A DNA stretch of 64,000 nucleotides from Mesorhizobium temperatum (GTDB lineage: Bacteria; Pseudomonadota; Alphaproteobacteria; Rhizobiales; Rhizobiaceae). Location: the NCBI RefSeq assembly GCF_002284575.1, contig NZ_NPKJ01000038.1, forward strand, positions 1-64,000. Reading direction: 5' to 3'. Positions 46,949 to 56,417 of the stretch are shown piece by piece. The translations under genes and the position numbers were made by a program. Numbering within the stretch: position 1 is the stretch's first letter; each line of letters begins with the position of its first letter. Under the pieces are notes generated by a model. That model was not told the DNA's origin. It worked only from the letters and a program-made list of their open reading frames with translations, and did no database searches.

Positions 46949-48925
46949 TCAGGCCGCTCGTCTGCGCTTGCGGTCGGGCGTCACCGCTTCTTCGGCAAGC
47001 ATTGCCACCGCCTGGCCAAGGCCGAGCGACTCCTGGTCGCGCGAGCCGAGCCGGCGGATGTTGACCGTCTCTTCCTCCGCCTCGCGCTTGCCGCAGACGA
47101 GGATGACCGGAACCTTGGCCAGCGAGTGCTCGCGGACCTTGTAGTTGATCTTCTCGTTGCGAAGATCGGCTTCCGCCAACAATCCGGCCGCCTTCAGCTG
47201 CGCGATGACCTTTCGCGCGTAATCGTCGGCATCGGAGGTGATCGTCGCCACCACCACCTGCAGCGGTGCGAACCACAGGGGGAAATGGCCGGAATAGTTC
47301 TCAATCAGGATGCCGAGGAAACGCTCCATCGAACCGCAGATCGCGCGATGCACCATCACCGGCTGCTTTTTTTCCGAATCGGAACCGATGTAGAAGGCGC
47401 CGAACCGTTCCGGCAGGTTGAAGTCGACCTGCGTGGTGCCGCATTGCCAGTCGCGGCCGATGGCGTCCTTCAGCACATATTCGAACTTCGGCCCGTAGAA
47501 CGTGCCCTCGCCCGGATTGACGCCCGTCTTGATCCGGTTGCCCGACCGCGCCGCGATCTTGTCGAGCACGTCCTGCAGCACGGCCTCGGCATGATCCCAC
47601 ATCGCGTCGGTGCCAACCCGTTTTTCGGGGCGGGTCGCCAGCTTGACGGTGATTTCGTCGAAGCCGAAATCGGCATAGGTCGACAGGATCAGGTCGTTGA
47701 TCTTGATGCACTCGTCGGCGAGCTGTTCCTCGGTGCAGAAGATGTGGGCATCGTCCTGGGTAAAGCCGCGCACGCGCATCAACCCATGCAGCGCGCCCGA
47801 CGGCTCATAGCGATGCACATTGCCGAATTCCGCAAGTTTTACCGGCAGATCGCGGTAGGACTTCAGCCCGTGCTTGAAGATTTGGACGTGGCCGGGGCAG
47901 TTCATCGGCTTCAGCGCAAACACCCGGTCGTCGTCGGTGTCGTCGCCAGCAACCGTCACCTTGAACATATTGTCTCGGTACCAGCCCCAGTGGCCTGACG
48001 TCTCCCACAGGCTCTTGTCGAGCACCTGCGGCGCGTTGACCTCCTGATAACCCTGCTCGTCGAGCCGGCGGCGCATGTAGTTGACCAGGTTCTGGAACAT
48101 TCTCCAGCCCTTGGCGTGCCAGAAGACGACGCCCGGCCCCTCTTCCTGGAAATGGAACAGGTCCATCTCGCGGCCGAGCTTCCTGTGATCACGCTTTTCG
48201 GCCTCCTCCAGCATCATCTGGTAAGCATCGAGCTGCGCCTGATCGGCCCAGGCCGTGCCGTAGATGCGGGTCAGCATCGGATTGTTGCTATCGCCGCGCC
48301 AATAGGCGCCGGCCACCTTCATCAGCTTGAAGGCACTGCCGATCTGCCCGGTCGAGACCATGTGCGGGCCGCGGCAGAGGTCGAACCAATCGCCTTGCGC
48401 ATAGATCTTGAGGTCCTGATCTTCGGCAATGGCGTCGATCAGTTCCAGCTTGTAGCGCTCGCCCTTGTCGGCAAAGATTTTCTTCGCCTTCTCGCGCGAC
48501 CAGACCTCTTTGGTGAACGGCTTGTTGCGCGCGATGATCTCGCGCATCTTCTTCTCGATCACCGGGAAATCATCGGGCGTGAACGGCTCGTTGCGGGCAA
48601 AATCATAGTAGAATCCGTTCTCGATCACCGGGCCGATGGTCACCTGCGTACCCGGCCACAATTCCTGCACGGCTTCGGCCAACACATGTGCTGCATCGTG
48701 GCGGATGAGCTCCAGCGCGCGCGGGTCTTCGCGGGTGATGATCTCGATCGTGCCGGACTTGCCGAGCGGATCGGAAAGATCGCGCACCACACTGTCGATG
48801 CTGTAGGCAACGGCCTTCTTGGCCAGCGACTTCGAGATCGACTCTGCCAGGCCAGCGCCGGTCATCGCCGCATCGTAGTCGCGGACGGAGCCATCGGGAA
48901 ATGTCAGGGAAACGGAATTCAGCAT
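46949..48925 (-). CDS. thrS: Threonine--tRNA ligase
   Basis: The 658-residue class II enzyme has the N-terminal TGS domain (about 1-65), the second additional domain with the HxxxH editing motif ([20 protein letters not shown]), the catalytic core (motif 2 [28 protein letters not shown], motif 3 [19 protein letters not shown]) and the anticodon-binding C-terminal domain ([17 protein letters not shown]). The length is normal. Initiation at 48925 ([18 protein letters not shown]) fits the family. Confidence 0.97.
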   Translation of the reverse strand: MLNSVSLTFPDGSVRDYDAAMTGAGLAESISKSLAKKAVAYSIDSVVRDLSDPLGKSGTIEIITREDPRALELIRHDAAHVLAEAVQELWPGTQVTIGPVIENGFYYDFARNEPFTPDDFPVIEKKMREIIARNKPFTKEVWSREKAKKIFADKGERYKLELIDAIAEDQDLKIYAQGDWFDLCRGPHMVSTGQIGSAFKLMKVAGAYWRGDSNNPMLTRIYGTAWADQAQLDAYQMMLEEAEKRDHRKLGREMDLFHFQEEGPGVVFWHAKGWRMFQNLVNYMRRRLDEQGYQEVNAPQVLDKSLWETSGHWGWYRDNMFKVTVAGDDTDDDRVFALKPMNCPGHVQIFKHGLKSYRDLPVKLAEFGNVHRYEPSGALHGLMRVRGFTQDDAHIFCTEEQLADECIKINDLILSTYADFGFDEITVKLATRPEKRVGTDAMWDHAEAVLQDVLDKIAARSGNRIKTGVNPGEGTFYGPKFEYVLKDAIGRDWQCGTTQVDFNLPERFGAFYIGSDSEKKQPVMVHRAICGSMERFLGILIENYSGHFPLWFAPLQVVVATITSDADDYARKVIAQLKAAGLLAEADLRNEKINYKVREHSLAKVPVILVCGKREAEEETVNIRRLGSRDQESLGLGQAVAMLAEEAVTPDRKRRRAA

Positions 48926-48968
48926 AAAATTCTCCTATCCAGTCCCGCAAACGAGCGCGGGTGGTGAA

Positions 48969-49018
48969 ATGCGTGTCGCCCAAAAGTGTGCAGCGGTTTT
49001 GGGGCTACGACATGCACA
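48969..49018. repeat. Intergenic repeat, family A (copy 2)
   Basis: ATGCGTGTCGCCCAAAAGTG and GCAGCGGTTTTGGGGCTACG followed by ACATGCAC match copy 1 at 11688-11756 without its extra central hairpin. It lies upstream of thrS. Confidence 0.7.
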
Positions 49019-49089
49019 AGTAAACGCCGGATGCGTCCGGCGGCAGTCTTTTATGGGCAGATTCCCGTGCCGTAAAGGCGAATGGCCGA

Positions 49090-49914
49090 TCACTTACTCT
49101 TGTTGATGAGATTCGGTAGCTCTTTCAGGAATATCGCCCGCGTCTGAGGACCCTTGGGCGTGTCGGAACGTTTCGTATCGATTACCAGGCGGGCAAAGAC
49201 GATGTTGCGAGTATCCTTGTTCGCCCAGCCGACAAACCAGCCAAGCGAGCGCTTGTCGCCGCTGTCGCCAAGCCGTGTGGTCCCGGTCTTGCCCTGCACG
49301 GTCCAGCCACCTGCCTGGAAGGTCGGCAAGATCGCCTCGGTCATCGAATAGGCCTTGTCCGAAACCAGCAGTTTGCGGGCGAGCAAACGGCGCAAGAAAT
49401 CGACCTGTTCAACCGGCGAGATCTTGAGGGAAGAATTCACCCAGGACCGGGTGAGGCCATCATTCTTGCCGGCATTGCCGGAAACATCGGTGTTGCCGTA
49501 GTCGAATTTCGAGACATAGCCGGCGAACCGCTCGCTGCCGAGGCGGCGGGTGATTTCCCGCGAAAACCACAGCACCGAGTCCTTTTCCCAGATCGTTGGG
49601 TCGACGGTCTTCTGGTCCCGCTTTACCGCCTTGAATTCGGGCTTGTAGTCCCAGCTCGGGGTGTGCGCGTCGATCAGGATTCCCGCGTCATAGCCGATCA
49701 GCGACAAGGGAACCTTGAAAGTCGAGGCGGGGCTGAAGCGCTGGTCGCAAATTCCTTGCCGATGCAGCGTTTCGCCGCTCGCAGCATCCAGGATCAGTGT
49801 GCATTCGAGGTCTTTCAGCGGCGCGGATTGAGCGCGGATCGGAAAACCCAACAGCCAGGCCAGGAGGTAGAGAACCAAAGCGAAAACAAATGGGCGGCGG
49901 TCGATCTGGCGCAT
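49090..49914 (-). CDS. Class D (OXA-type) beta-lactamase
   Basis: The 274-residue protein has a signal peptide (about 1-28) and all class D motifs: Ser64-x-x-Lys67 (PASTFKVPLSLIGYD), Ser113 in SVLWFSREITRRLG, YGN at 139-141 (DYGNTDVSG), Trp158 (SWVNSSLKISPVEQVDFL), and Lys209-Thr-Gly (VQGKTGTTRLG). It should hydrolyse penicillins in the periplasm; the carbapenem range is unknown. No IS or integron is next to it, so I judge it chromosomal. It stands alone between thrS and yidD. Confidence 0.93.
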   Translation of the reverse strand: MRQIDRRPFVFALVLYLLAWLLGFPIRAQSAPLKDLECTLILDAASGETLHRQGICDQRFSPASTFKVPLSLIGYDAGILIDAHTPSWDYKPEFKAVKRDQKTVDPTIWEKDSVLWFSREITRRLGSERFAGYVSKFDYGNTDVSGNAGKNDGLTRSWVNSSLKISPVEQVDFLRRLLARKLLVSDKAYSMTEAILPTFQAGGWTVQGKTGTTRLGDSGDKRSLGWFVGWANKDTRNIVFARLVIDTKRSDTPKGPQTRAIFLKELPNLINKSK

Positions 49915-50051
49915 TGGGGCAATCTCTCCTGAGGCATGTCAGGAGCGGCTTAACGAGGCGTCTTGTCTCGATTTTGTCCTAAATGCGCAACGTGCGGTTA
50001 ACCCTAGCAAATCGTAAAGATCCTGCCCGATGCAGAGCTCCCCTTTCCGCA

Positions 50052-50420
50052 TCAGCTTTCAGGGTCACTGCGCTTTTTTCCGATCCGCCAGTATCGCCAG
50101 GGCGTGAACCAGACATAGCGCTCAGTCAGCACCTCCGGCACCCTGTCGATGCCATGCGTTCCGCCCGGCCCGCAGCGCAGCACGCGGAAAAAACCCATCC
50201 AGCCGCCGGCCCATAATCCATGGCGGGCGATCGCTTCATGCGCATATTCGGAACAGGTCGGCAGGTGCCGGCAGGAATTGCCGACAAAGCCTGACAGCGT
50301 CAGCTGATAAAAACGCACGAGCGACGTGCCGAGGATTCGGCCGGGCGTCTTGCGCCATGGGCCGGGCCAGTTGCGCGTGTATCGCGGCCTCTGGTGATGG
50401 TGCGTGTGATCCGTCGCCAT
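50052..50420 (-). CDS. yidD: Membrane protein insertion efficiency factor YidD
   Basis: The 122-residue protein has the YidD core: LVRFYQLTLSGFVGNSCRHLPTCSEYAHEAIARHGLWAGGWMGFFRVLRCGPGGTHGIDRVP, with the conserved cysteines and YxxxAI segment. It helps insert proteins with YidC at the inner membrane. A His-rich N-terminal stretch (DHTHHHQRPRY) is present. It directly follows the Fe-S scaffold gene, 7 bases away. Confidence 0.93.
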   Translation of the reverse strand: MATDHTHHHQRPRYTRNWPGPWRKTPGRILGTSLVRFYQLTLSGFVGNSCRHLPTCSEYAHEAIARHGLWAGGWMGFFRVLRCGPGGTHGIDRVPEVLTERYVWFTPWRYWRIGKKRSDPES

Positions 50421-50427
50421 TTGATGG

Positions 50428-50874
50428 CTACGCTGCCTGTTCGGCGCGCTTCTTCTCGATCTGGCCAATTGCATCGACCACCGCATCGAAGGTCAGCATG
50501 GTCGAGGCATGGCGCGCCTTATAGTCGCGCACCGGTTCGAGATATCTGAGGTCGGCGAAGCGGCCTTCGGGTGGCGCGCCGTTTTCCTTCAGCATCTTCA
50601 GCATCGTTTCGCGCACTGCGCGCAATTCATCCGCGCTGGCGCCGACGACATGCTGCGCCATGATCGAGGACGACGCCTGGCCAAGCGCGCAGGCTTTAAC
50701 GTCATGGGCGAAATCGGTGACGACGCGGTCATCCATCTTCAGATCGACGGTCACGGTCGAGCCGCACAGCTTGGAATGCGCGCGCGCGGTTGCGTCGGGA
50801 TGGTCGAGCCGGCCGATCCGCGCGATATTCCCGGCAAATCCCAGAATTTTCGCATTGTAGACGTCGTCGATCAT
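50428..50874 (-). CDS. IscU/NifU-like iron-sulfur scaffold protein
   Basis: The 148-residue protein begins MIDDVYNAKILGFAGNIARIG like SUF-type scaffolds and keeps Cys37 (SKLCGSTV) and Cys62 (VKACALGQASSSI). The third cysteine of IscU, in the RxxCA segment, is replaced: here it reads KARHASTML. I chose ATG 50874; a TTG at 50898 is less likely. It may carry an Fe-S cluster or zinc. It lies in a block with yidD, near folE. Confidence 0.87.
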   Translation of the reverse strand: MIDDVYNAKILGFAGNIARIGRLDHPDATARAHSKLCGSTVTVDLKMDDRVVTDFAHDVKACALGQASSSIMAQHVVGASADELRAVRETMLKMLKENGAPPEGRFADLRYLEPVRDYKARHASTMLTFDAVVDAIGQIEKKRAEQAA

Positions 50875-51115
50875 ATTTTTCCAATCCGTCGCCGCCAAGC
50901 GAACAGCGATTGCCGCTGACGGTCTTCCTTTCGCTCGGCACGATCATATATAATGCTGGTACTCGGGTATGGACAAGGCAACCAACAACCTCGTCCTTGC
51001 TCAAAATCACTTCACGCCGCTTACGGGCTGGAAACAGGGCACGTTTCTAACACCCGAAAGGTCGTGGTCCGTTCAACTCGTTCCTCCTGAGAGGGGAACT
51101 ACGGGAGACGCCTTT

Positions 51116-51751
51116 ATGGATGCCGTCATCAAGAAATTCATGCCCCCTTCCGCCTATATGGAAAAGCCGGTCACCGATCGGCCGACTGAGGCCGAAGCCG
51201 AGGCCGCGGTACGCACACTGTTGCGCTGGACCGGCGACAATCCGAACCGGGAGGGCCTGGTCGATACGCCAAAGCGTGTGGTGAAGGCCTATCGCGAAAT
51301 GTTCGGCGGCTACGACAAGTGCCCGGCCGAGGAACTCGGCCGCACCTTCGAGGAAGTCGCCGGCTATGACGACCTTGTCCTGGTCAAGGATATAACGTTC
51401 CATTCGCATTGCGAGCACCACATGGTGCCGATCATCGGCAAGGCGCATGTCGGCTATCTGCCGGATGGCAAGGTTGTCGGCCTGTCCAAGATCGCACGCG
51501 TCGTCGATATCTTCGCCCAGCGCCTGCAGACCCAAGAAGCCATGACCGCACAGATCGCCGGCGTCATCCAGGACGTGCTCAATCCGCGCGGCGTCGCCGT
51601 CATGCTCGAAGCCGAGCATATGTGCATGGCCATGCGCGGCATCCGCAAGGAAGGCTCCACAACGCTGACCTCGACCTTCACCGGCGTCTTCAAGGACACG
51701 CCCGAGGAACAGGTCCGTTTCGTCACCATGGTGCGCGGCGGCAGGGGCTGA
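51116..51751 (+). CDS. folE: GTP cyclohydrolase I
   Basis: The 211-residue enzyme makes dihydroneopterin triphosphate, the first step to tetrahydrofolate. Motifs: [17 protein letters not shown], the zinc-ligand strand [44 protein letters not shown] and [28 protein letters not shown] precedes ATG 51116; the frame extends further upstream to 50969 but without protein-like sequence. It is followed by hisI. Confidence 0.96.
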   Translation: MDAVIKKFMPPSAYMEKPVTDRPTEAEAEAAVRTLLRWTGDNPNREGLVDTPKRVVKAYREMFGGYDKCPAEELGRTFEEVAGYDDLVLVKDITFHSHCEHHMVPIIGKAHVGYLPDGKVVGLSKIARVVDIFAQRLQTQEAMTAQIAGVIQDVLNPRGVAVMLEAEHMCMAMRGIRKEGSTTLTSTFTGVFKDTPEEQVRFVTMVRGGRG

Positions 51752-51772
51752 ACGATCCTCGCCGGTCGGCTA

Positions 51773-51819
51773 GCCATGATCCCGAGAAGTGGGAACCCGT
51801 TCTCGGACAAGATCATGGC
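51773..51819. repeat. Intergenic repeat, family B (copy 3)
   Basis: Arms GCCATGATC and GATCATGGC surround CCGAGAAGTGGGAACCCG and TTCTCGGACAA. Two substitutions keep the inner hairpin paired, as in copies at 11814 and 34815. Confidence 0.8.
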
Positions 51820-51834
51820 CAACAACAAGACAGG

Positions 51835-51871
51835 GCCTCGCCCATTCCGATCCTATCGGAATGGGCGAGGC
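51835..51871. terminator. Perfect 17-bp palindrome before hisI
   Basis: Arms 51835-51851 and 51855-51871 are exact complements with the loop CCT. It lies between folE and hisI; it may end folE transcription, or protect the message, since no T tract follows on the plus strand. Confidence 0.6.
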
Positions 51872-51889
51872 TCTGAACAAGGACCGGCG

Positions 51890-52360
51890 ATGTCGGCAGT
51901 GGAATTTCCGAAAGCTCCATCAGACAAGAAGGCACTGGAAGAAAGCACGGTCTTTTCGCCGCGCTTCGATGCCGACGGCCTCGTCACCGTCGTCGTCACC
52001 GATGCCGAAGACGGCATGCTGCTAATGGTCGCGCATATGAACGCCGAAGCGCTGGCGCTGACGCTGGAAACCGGTATTGCCCACTACTGGTCACGCTCGC
52101 GCAACGCTCTGTGGAAGAAGGGCGAAACGTCCGGGAATGTCCAGAACGTTGTCGAGATGCTCACGGATTGTGACCAGGACGCCATATGGTTGCGCGTCAA
52201 AGTGATGGGCCACGACGCAACCTGCCACACCGGCCGGCGTTCCTGCTTTTATCGGACGGTGGGGCTGATCGACGGCAAGGGGACGCTTGCCAGCGACGGT
52301 AGTAAGCCGCTGTTCGATGCGGAAGAAACGTATCGAAAGCCCCATGAACCATCCAAATGA
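51890..52360 (+). CDS. hisI: Phosphoribosyl-AMP cyclohydrolase
   Basis: The 156-residue histidine-pathway enzyme has [39 protein letters not shown] and the metal-binding [29 protein letters not shown]. It is the single-function form with no HisE fusion. AAGGA is upstream of the ATG. It opens the imidazole phosphoribosyl ring of PR-AMP. It follows folE on the same strand. Confidence 0.95.
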   Translation: MSAVEFPKAPSDKKALEESTVFSPRFDADGLVTVVVTDAEDGMLLMVAHMNAEALALTLETGIAHYWSRSRNALWKKGETSGNVQNVVEMLTDCDQDAIWLRVKVMGHDATCHTGRRSCFYRTVGLIDGKGTLASDGSKPLFDAEETYRKPHEPSK

Positions 52361-52444
52361 ACCATTCGCCGAACTGCAGCCTCGTATATTCATGATTTCG
52401 ATACGGCCAGCCTGTATGTTGGCCGCGGGACAAGGGAGATTGTG

Positions 52445-53413
52445 ATGCTCGAATGGGCGTCATCGCGCAACAGACCGGACGTTCGAGAGGCCAATGGCCT
52501 GTCATCGTCCGCCGGTGCATCCGAAACGAACCCCGCCAAGAAGACAGGCATTTCGCTGGCATTGGGCGGCGGCTGCGCGCGCGGCTGGGCCCATATCGGG
52601 GTGCTGCGCGCGCTCGACGAAGCCGGCATCGAAGTATCGATGATCGCCGGCACCTCGATCGGCGCGCTGGTCGGCGGCTGCTATCTTGCCGGCAAGCTGG
52701 ATGAGCTGGAAGAATTCGCCAGAAGCCTGACCAAGCGGCGCATTTTTGGTCTTCTCGATCTCAATCTGCGCGGCAGCGGACTGTTCGGCGGCATGAAGCT
52801 CGATGCAAGGCTGCGCGAGCACATGGCCGGCATCCGTTTCGAGGATCTGCCGAAGCCTTTCGTCTGCGTCACCTCGGAGATCCGCACCGGCCATGAAATC
52901 TGGCTGTCGGGCGGGTCGCTGATTACCGCCATGCGCGCCTCCTATGCTCTGCCCGGCGTTTTCGAACCAGTCAGTTGCAACGGGCGCGTGCTGGTCGACG
53001 GTGCGCTGGTCAATCCGGTTCCGGTCTCGGTCTGCCGCGCCTACGAGCAGCCGCTCGTGGTCGCGGTGAACCTTCACTACGATCTGTTCGGCCGCGCCGC
53101 CGTCATCAAGCACAGCGCCGGCGAACTGGTCGTCGAAAAGGATGCGCCAAGGCCCGGCCAGATCGACGCAGGGCACCAGTACCAGACACGGCTCGGCATC
53201 ACCGGCGTCATGGTCGAAGCCTTCAACATCATCCAGGACCGCATTTCGCGTGCGCGACTTGCCGGCGACCCGCCTGACATGTCGCTGCAGCCAAAGCTCA
53301 GCCATATCGGCCTGACCGAATTCCACCGCGCCGACGAGGCGATCCGCATCGGCTATCAGGTGACGATGGCCCAGATCGACGAGCTGGCCCGCCTGCAGAC
53401 GGTTCTGGCTTAA
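52445..53413 (+). CDS. Patatin-like phospholipase
   Basis: The 322-residue protein has the patatin triad region: oxyanion loop LALGGGCARGWAHIGVLRAL, nucleophile elbow GTSIGALVGGCY and the Asp of DGALVNPVPVSVC. Such enzymes hydrolyse acyl groups of phospholipids. GGGAGA precedes the start; a GTG three bases earlier is an alternative. It begins 84 bases after hisI. No membrane segment is seen, so it is cytoplasmic or peripheral. The substrate is unknown. Confidence 0.9.
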   Translation: MLEWASSRNRPDVREANGLSSSAGASETNPAKKTGISLALGGGCARGWAHIGVLRALDEAGIEVSMIAGTSIGALVGGCYLAGKLDELEEFARSLTKRRIFGLLDLNLRGSGLFGGMKLDARLREHMAGIRFEDLPKPFVCVTSEIRTGHEIWLSGGSLITAMRASYALPGVFEPVSCNGRVLVDGALVNPVPVSVCRAYEQPLVVAVNLHYDLFGRAAVIKHSAGELVVEKDAPRPGQIDAGHQYQTRLGITGVMVEAFNIIQDRISRARLAGDPPDMSLQPKLSHIGLTEFHRADEAIRIGYQVTMAQIDELARLQTVLA

Positions 53414-53447
53414 ACGCGATCCGCGCGGCAGAATCGGGAAGCGATCC

Positions 53448-55265
53448 TCAGGCGCGTGCGGCATCGACGATGCGGAACTGCACCGTGCGGTTGCCGTTCC
53501 AGTGATTGCCCGACAGCGAACCTGCGACGTGCACCGGCTTGCCCCTGTTCTTGAACAGGAATTCGCCGAGTGCCGTATCGATGGCGCGAAACGCGATCGC
53601 CTGGATGCGGCCGCCACTTTCCGACTGCAACTCGGCGCGGATGTGATTGGTGCCGACCGGCCTTGCATCGGCGAGGCGATGGCGCGGCAGCGCGAAGATC
53701 GGTGCGACATGCCCGGCGCCGAACGGGCCGGCTTTCTCCAATGCATCGAGCAAGCCGAGCGTCGCGCCCTCGGCGGCCAGCGCACCGTCGATCGCCAGGC
53801 TTTCCGCGCCTTGCAGCCGGAACACGTCGGCCGCCGCTCGTTCCTCGAAGAAGGCCCGGAGCGCGCCAAGCTTCGCCCGCTCCACTGTGATGCCGGCCGC
53901 CATGCCATGGCCGCCGCCCTTGACGATCAGCCCGGCAATGGCTGCCTCGCGCACCAGCCGGCCAAGGTCGAAGCCCGACACCGAACGGCCAGACCCCGTG
54001 CCGACGCCGTTGGCGTTGAAGGCGATGGCGAAAGCGGGCCGGCGCGCATGGTCCTTGAGACGCGAGGCCAGCAGGCCGACGATGCCCGGATGCCAATTGG
54101 AGCTGGCGGTGACGACGATGGCCGGCCCATTGCCGCCAGCAAGCTCCGCATCGGCCTCCACGCGTGCCGCGGCCAGCATTTCCAGTTCCATCTGCTGCCG
54201 CTCCTGATTGAGCCGGTCCAGCGTCTCGGCGATGGTGCGGGCCTCGACGGGATCGTCGGTGGCGAGCAGGCGGCTGCCGAGCGCTGCGTCGCCGATGCGC
54301 CCGCCGGCATTGATGCGCGGGCCAATCAGATAGGCCAGGTGGAAGGTGCTGACCGGCTCGCCGATGCGCGAGACCCGCGCCAGCGCCGCCAGCCCTTCGT
54401 TCCTCTGCTGGCGCGCCATCTGCAGTCCCTTGACCACGAAGGCGCGGTTGACGCCGGTCAGCGGCACCACGTCGCAAACGGTCGCCAGGGCAACGAGGTC
54501 GAGCAAACCGAGCAAGTCCGGCGGTGCGGCATCCGGCAACCGGCCGCGCAGGATCTTCGCCGTCTGCACCAGAGCCAGGAAGACGACGCCGGCGGCACAA
54601 AGATGGCCCTGCCCCGAAAGGTCGTCCTCGCGATTGGGATTGACGACCGCAACCGCTGCCGGCAACGGACCGCCGAGCTGGTGATGGTCGAGCACCACGA
54701 CATCAGCACCCGCGGCCTTCGCCGCGTCGATGGAAATGGCGCTGTTGGTCCCGCAATCGACGGTGACGATCAGCGTTGCGCCGCGCGAGACGAGTTCGCG
54801 CATGGCTTCGGGGTTGGGACCGTACCCCTCGAAGATACGGTCCGGTATGTAGATCTCCGCTGGCACGGAGAAATGCGTGAGAAACCGCTTGAGCAGCGCC
54901 GACGAGGCGGCGCCATCGACATCGTAGTCGCCGAAGATCGCCACCTTTTCCCTGGCAATGATTGCCCCGGCGATGCGGGCGGCGGCCTTGTTCATGTCGG
55001 TCAGCGACGCCGGATCCGGCAAAAGGTCGCGGATGGTCGGATCAAGGAACCGCTCGGTCTGCTCGGCAGTCACGCCGCGCCCGGCAAGGACGCGCGCGAC
55101 GATGTCCGGCACGCCACAGCCCTGCGCTATGGCAAGCGCAGTCATGTCCTGCCGCTCGGTCAGCCGGTGTTCCCAGGAAACACCTGATGCCGACTGCCTG
55201 ACGTCGAGGAAGATACGATTTTCGCCCGTCATGCGACGCGCCGTCTGCGGATTGTCATTTCTCAC
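53448..55265 (-). CDS. recJ: Single-stranded-DNA-specific exonuclease RecJ
   Basis: The 605-residue 5'-3' exonuclease has the DHH phosphoesterase motifs FGDYDVDGAASSALL, VTVDCGTNS, LDHHQLGGPLPAAVAVVNPN and the DHHA1-type GGGHGMAAGIT region, with an OB-fold at the C-terminus. It works in mismatch repair and recombination. It is the last gene of the minus-strand series alaC-like / hom / glpX / recJ, 28 bases after glpX. ATGs at residues 12 and 41 are alternative starts. Confidence 0.95.
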   Translation of the reverse strand: MRNDNPQTARRMTGENRIFLDVRQSASGVSWEHRLTERQDMTALAIAQGCGVPDIVARVLAGRGVTAEQTERFLDPTIRDLLPDPASLTDMNKAAARIAGAIIAREKVAIFGDYDVDGAASSALLKRFLTHFSVPAEIYIPDRIFEGYGPNPEAMRELVSRGATLIVTVDCGTNSAISIDAAKAAGADVVVLDHHQLGGPLPAAVAVVNPNREDDLSGQGHLCAAGVVFLALVQTAKILRGRLPDAAPPDLLGLLDLVALATVCDVVPLTGVNRAFVVKGLQMARQQRNEGLAALARVSRIGEPVSTFHLAYLIGPRINAGGRIGDAALGSRLLATDDPVEARTIAETLDRLNQERQQMELEMLAAARVEADAELAGGNGPAIVVTASSNWHPGIVGLLASRLKDHARRPAFAIAFNANGVGTGSGRSVSGFDLGRLVREAAIAGLIVKGGGHGMAAGITVERAKLGALRAFFEERAAADVFRLQGAESLAIDGALAAEGATLGLLDALEKAGPFGAGHVAPIFALPRHRLADARPVGTNHIRAELQSESGGRIQAIAFRAIDTALGEFLFKNRGKPVHVAGSLSGNHWNGNRTVQFRIVDAARA

Positions 55266-55293
55266 AATATGCGACGGCTAGCCGAGTCGGGAA

Positions 55294-56277
55294 TCAAAAC
55301 TTTTCCAGATCCTGGTGCCTTGCCTTGATCTCGCGCACGGTGCGCGACGACGAACGCAGCACGATCGTATGCGTGGTGATGGAATTGCGACCGAACTTGA
55401 CGCCGGCCAGCATATTGCCGTCGGTCACGCCGGTTGCCGCGAACAGGACGTCCCCGCGCGCCATGTCTTGCGCGCGGTAGACCCGCTTCGGATCCAAAAT
55501 GCCCATCTTTGCCGCGCGCGCCAGCTTTTGCGGCGTGTCGAGGATCAGCCTTCCCTGCATCTGGCCGCCGGTGCAGCGCAACGCTGCCGCCGCCAGCACG
55601 CCCTCCGGGGCGCCGCCGGTGCCAAGATAGATGTCGATGCCGGTTTCGTCCGGATCGGTGGTGTGGATAACGCCGGCGACGTCACCATCGCCGATCAGCC
55701 GGATCGCAGCGCCCGTGGCGCGCACCGCCTCGATCAGCGCGCCATGGCGCGGCCGGTCGAGGATGCAGGCGGTGATCTCCGACACCGGCACGCCCTTGGC
55801 CCTGGCCAGGCTGGCGATGTTTTCGGCCGGCGAGGCATCGATATCGATGACGCCGTCCGCGTAGCCCGGGCCAATGGCGATCTTGTCCATATAGACGTCG
55901 GGCGCAAACAGGAGACTGCCCTTTTCCGCAATGGCGATGACGGCCAGCGCATTAGGCAGGTTCTTGGCGCAGACCGTCGTGCCTTCGAGCGGGTCGAGCG
56001 CGATGTCGACCGCCGGGCCTTTGCCGGAACCGACCTCTTCGCCGATATAGAGCATCGGCGCCTCGTCGCGCTCGCCCTCGCCGATCACCACCGTGCCGTT
56101 GATGGCGAGGCGGTTGAGCTCCTCGCGCATGGCGTCGACCGCAACCTGGTCGGCGGCCTTTTCGTCGCCGCGTCCGCGCAACCTTGCCGCCGCAACCGCT
56201 GCGCGTTCGGTGACACGCACCAGTTCCATGGTGAGTATCCGGTCAAGGCCGGCGACGATGTTCTGGGCGACGTTCAT
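55294..56277 (-). CDS. glpX: Fructose-1,6-bisphosphatase, class II
   Basis: The 327-residue protein has VIGEGERDEAPMLYIGEEVG, VDIALDPLEGTTVCAKNLPNALAVIA and VTDGNMLAGVKF, signatures of GlpX-type FBPase, a gluconeogenic enzyme. The start at 56277 (MNVAQNIVAGLDRIL) is chosen over a frame that extends 19 residues upstream. The gene lies between hom and recJ, the usual alphaproteobacterial neighbourhood. Confidence 0.94.
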   Translation of the reverse strand: MNVAQNIVAGLDRILTMELVRVTERAAVAAARLRGRGDEKAADQVAVDAMREELNRLAINGTVVIGEGERDEAPMLYIGEEVGSGKGPAVDIALDPLEGTTVCAKNLPNALAVIAIAEKGSLLFAPDVYMDKIAIGPGYADGVIDIDASPAENIASLARAKGVPVSEITACILDRPRHGALIEAVRATGAAIRLIGDGDVAGVIHTTDPDETGIDIYLGTGGAPEGVLAAAALRCTGGQMQGRLILDTPQKLARAAKMGILDPKRVYRAQDMARGDVLFAATGVTDGNMLAGVKFGRNSITTHTIVLRSSSRTVREIKARHQDLEKF

Positions 56278-56417
56278 CGTGGACAATCCTCGTTGGCACA
56301 TTGCCTCCCGCCAGAGGCGCGCCGGTTGTGTCAAAGCTCCATGACAACAGCAAGACCTGGGCGGGTCTTTTTTGAAAACGCAACGATATCAATCGATTGA
56401 AGGAGAAGGAGAAATCC

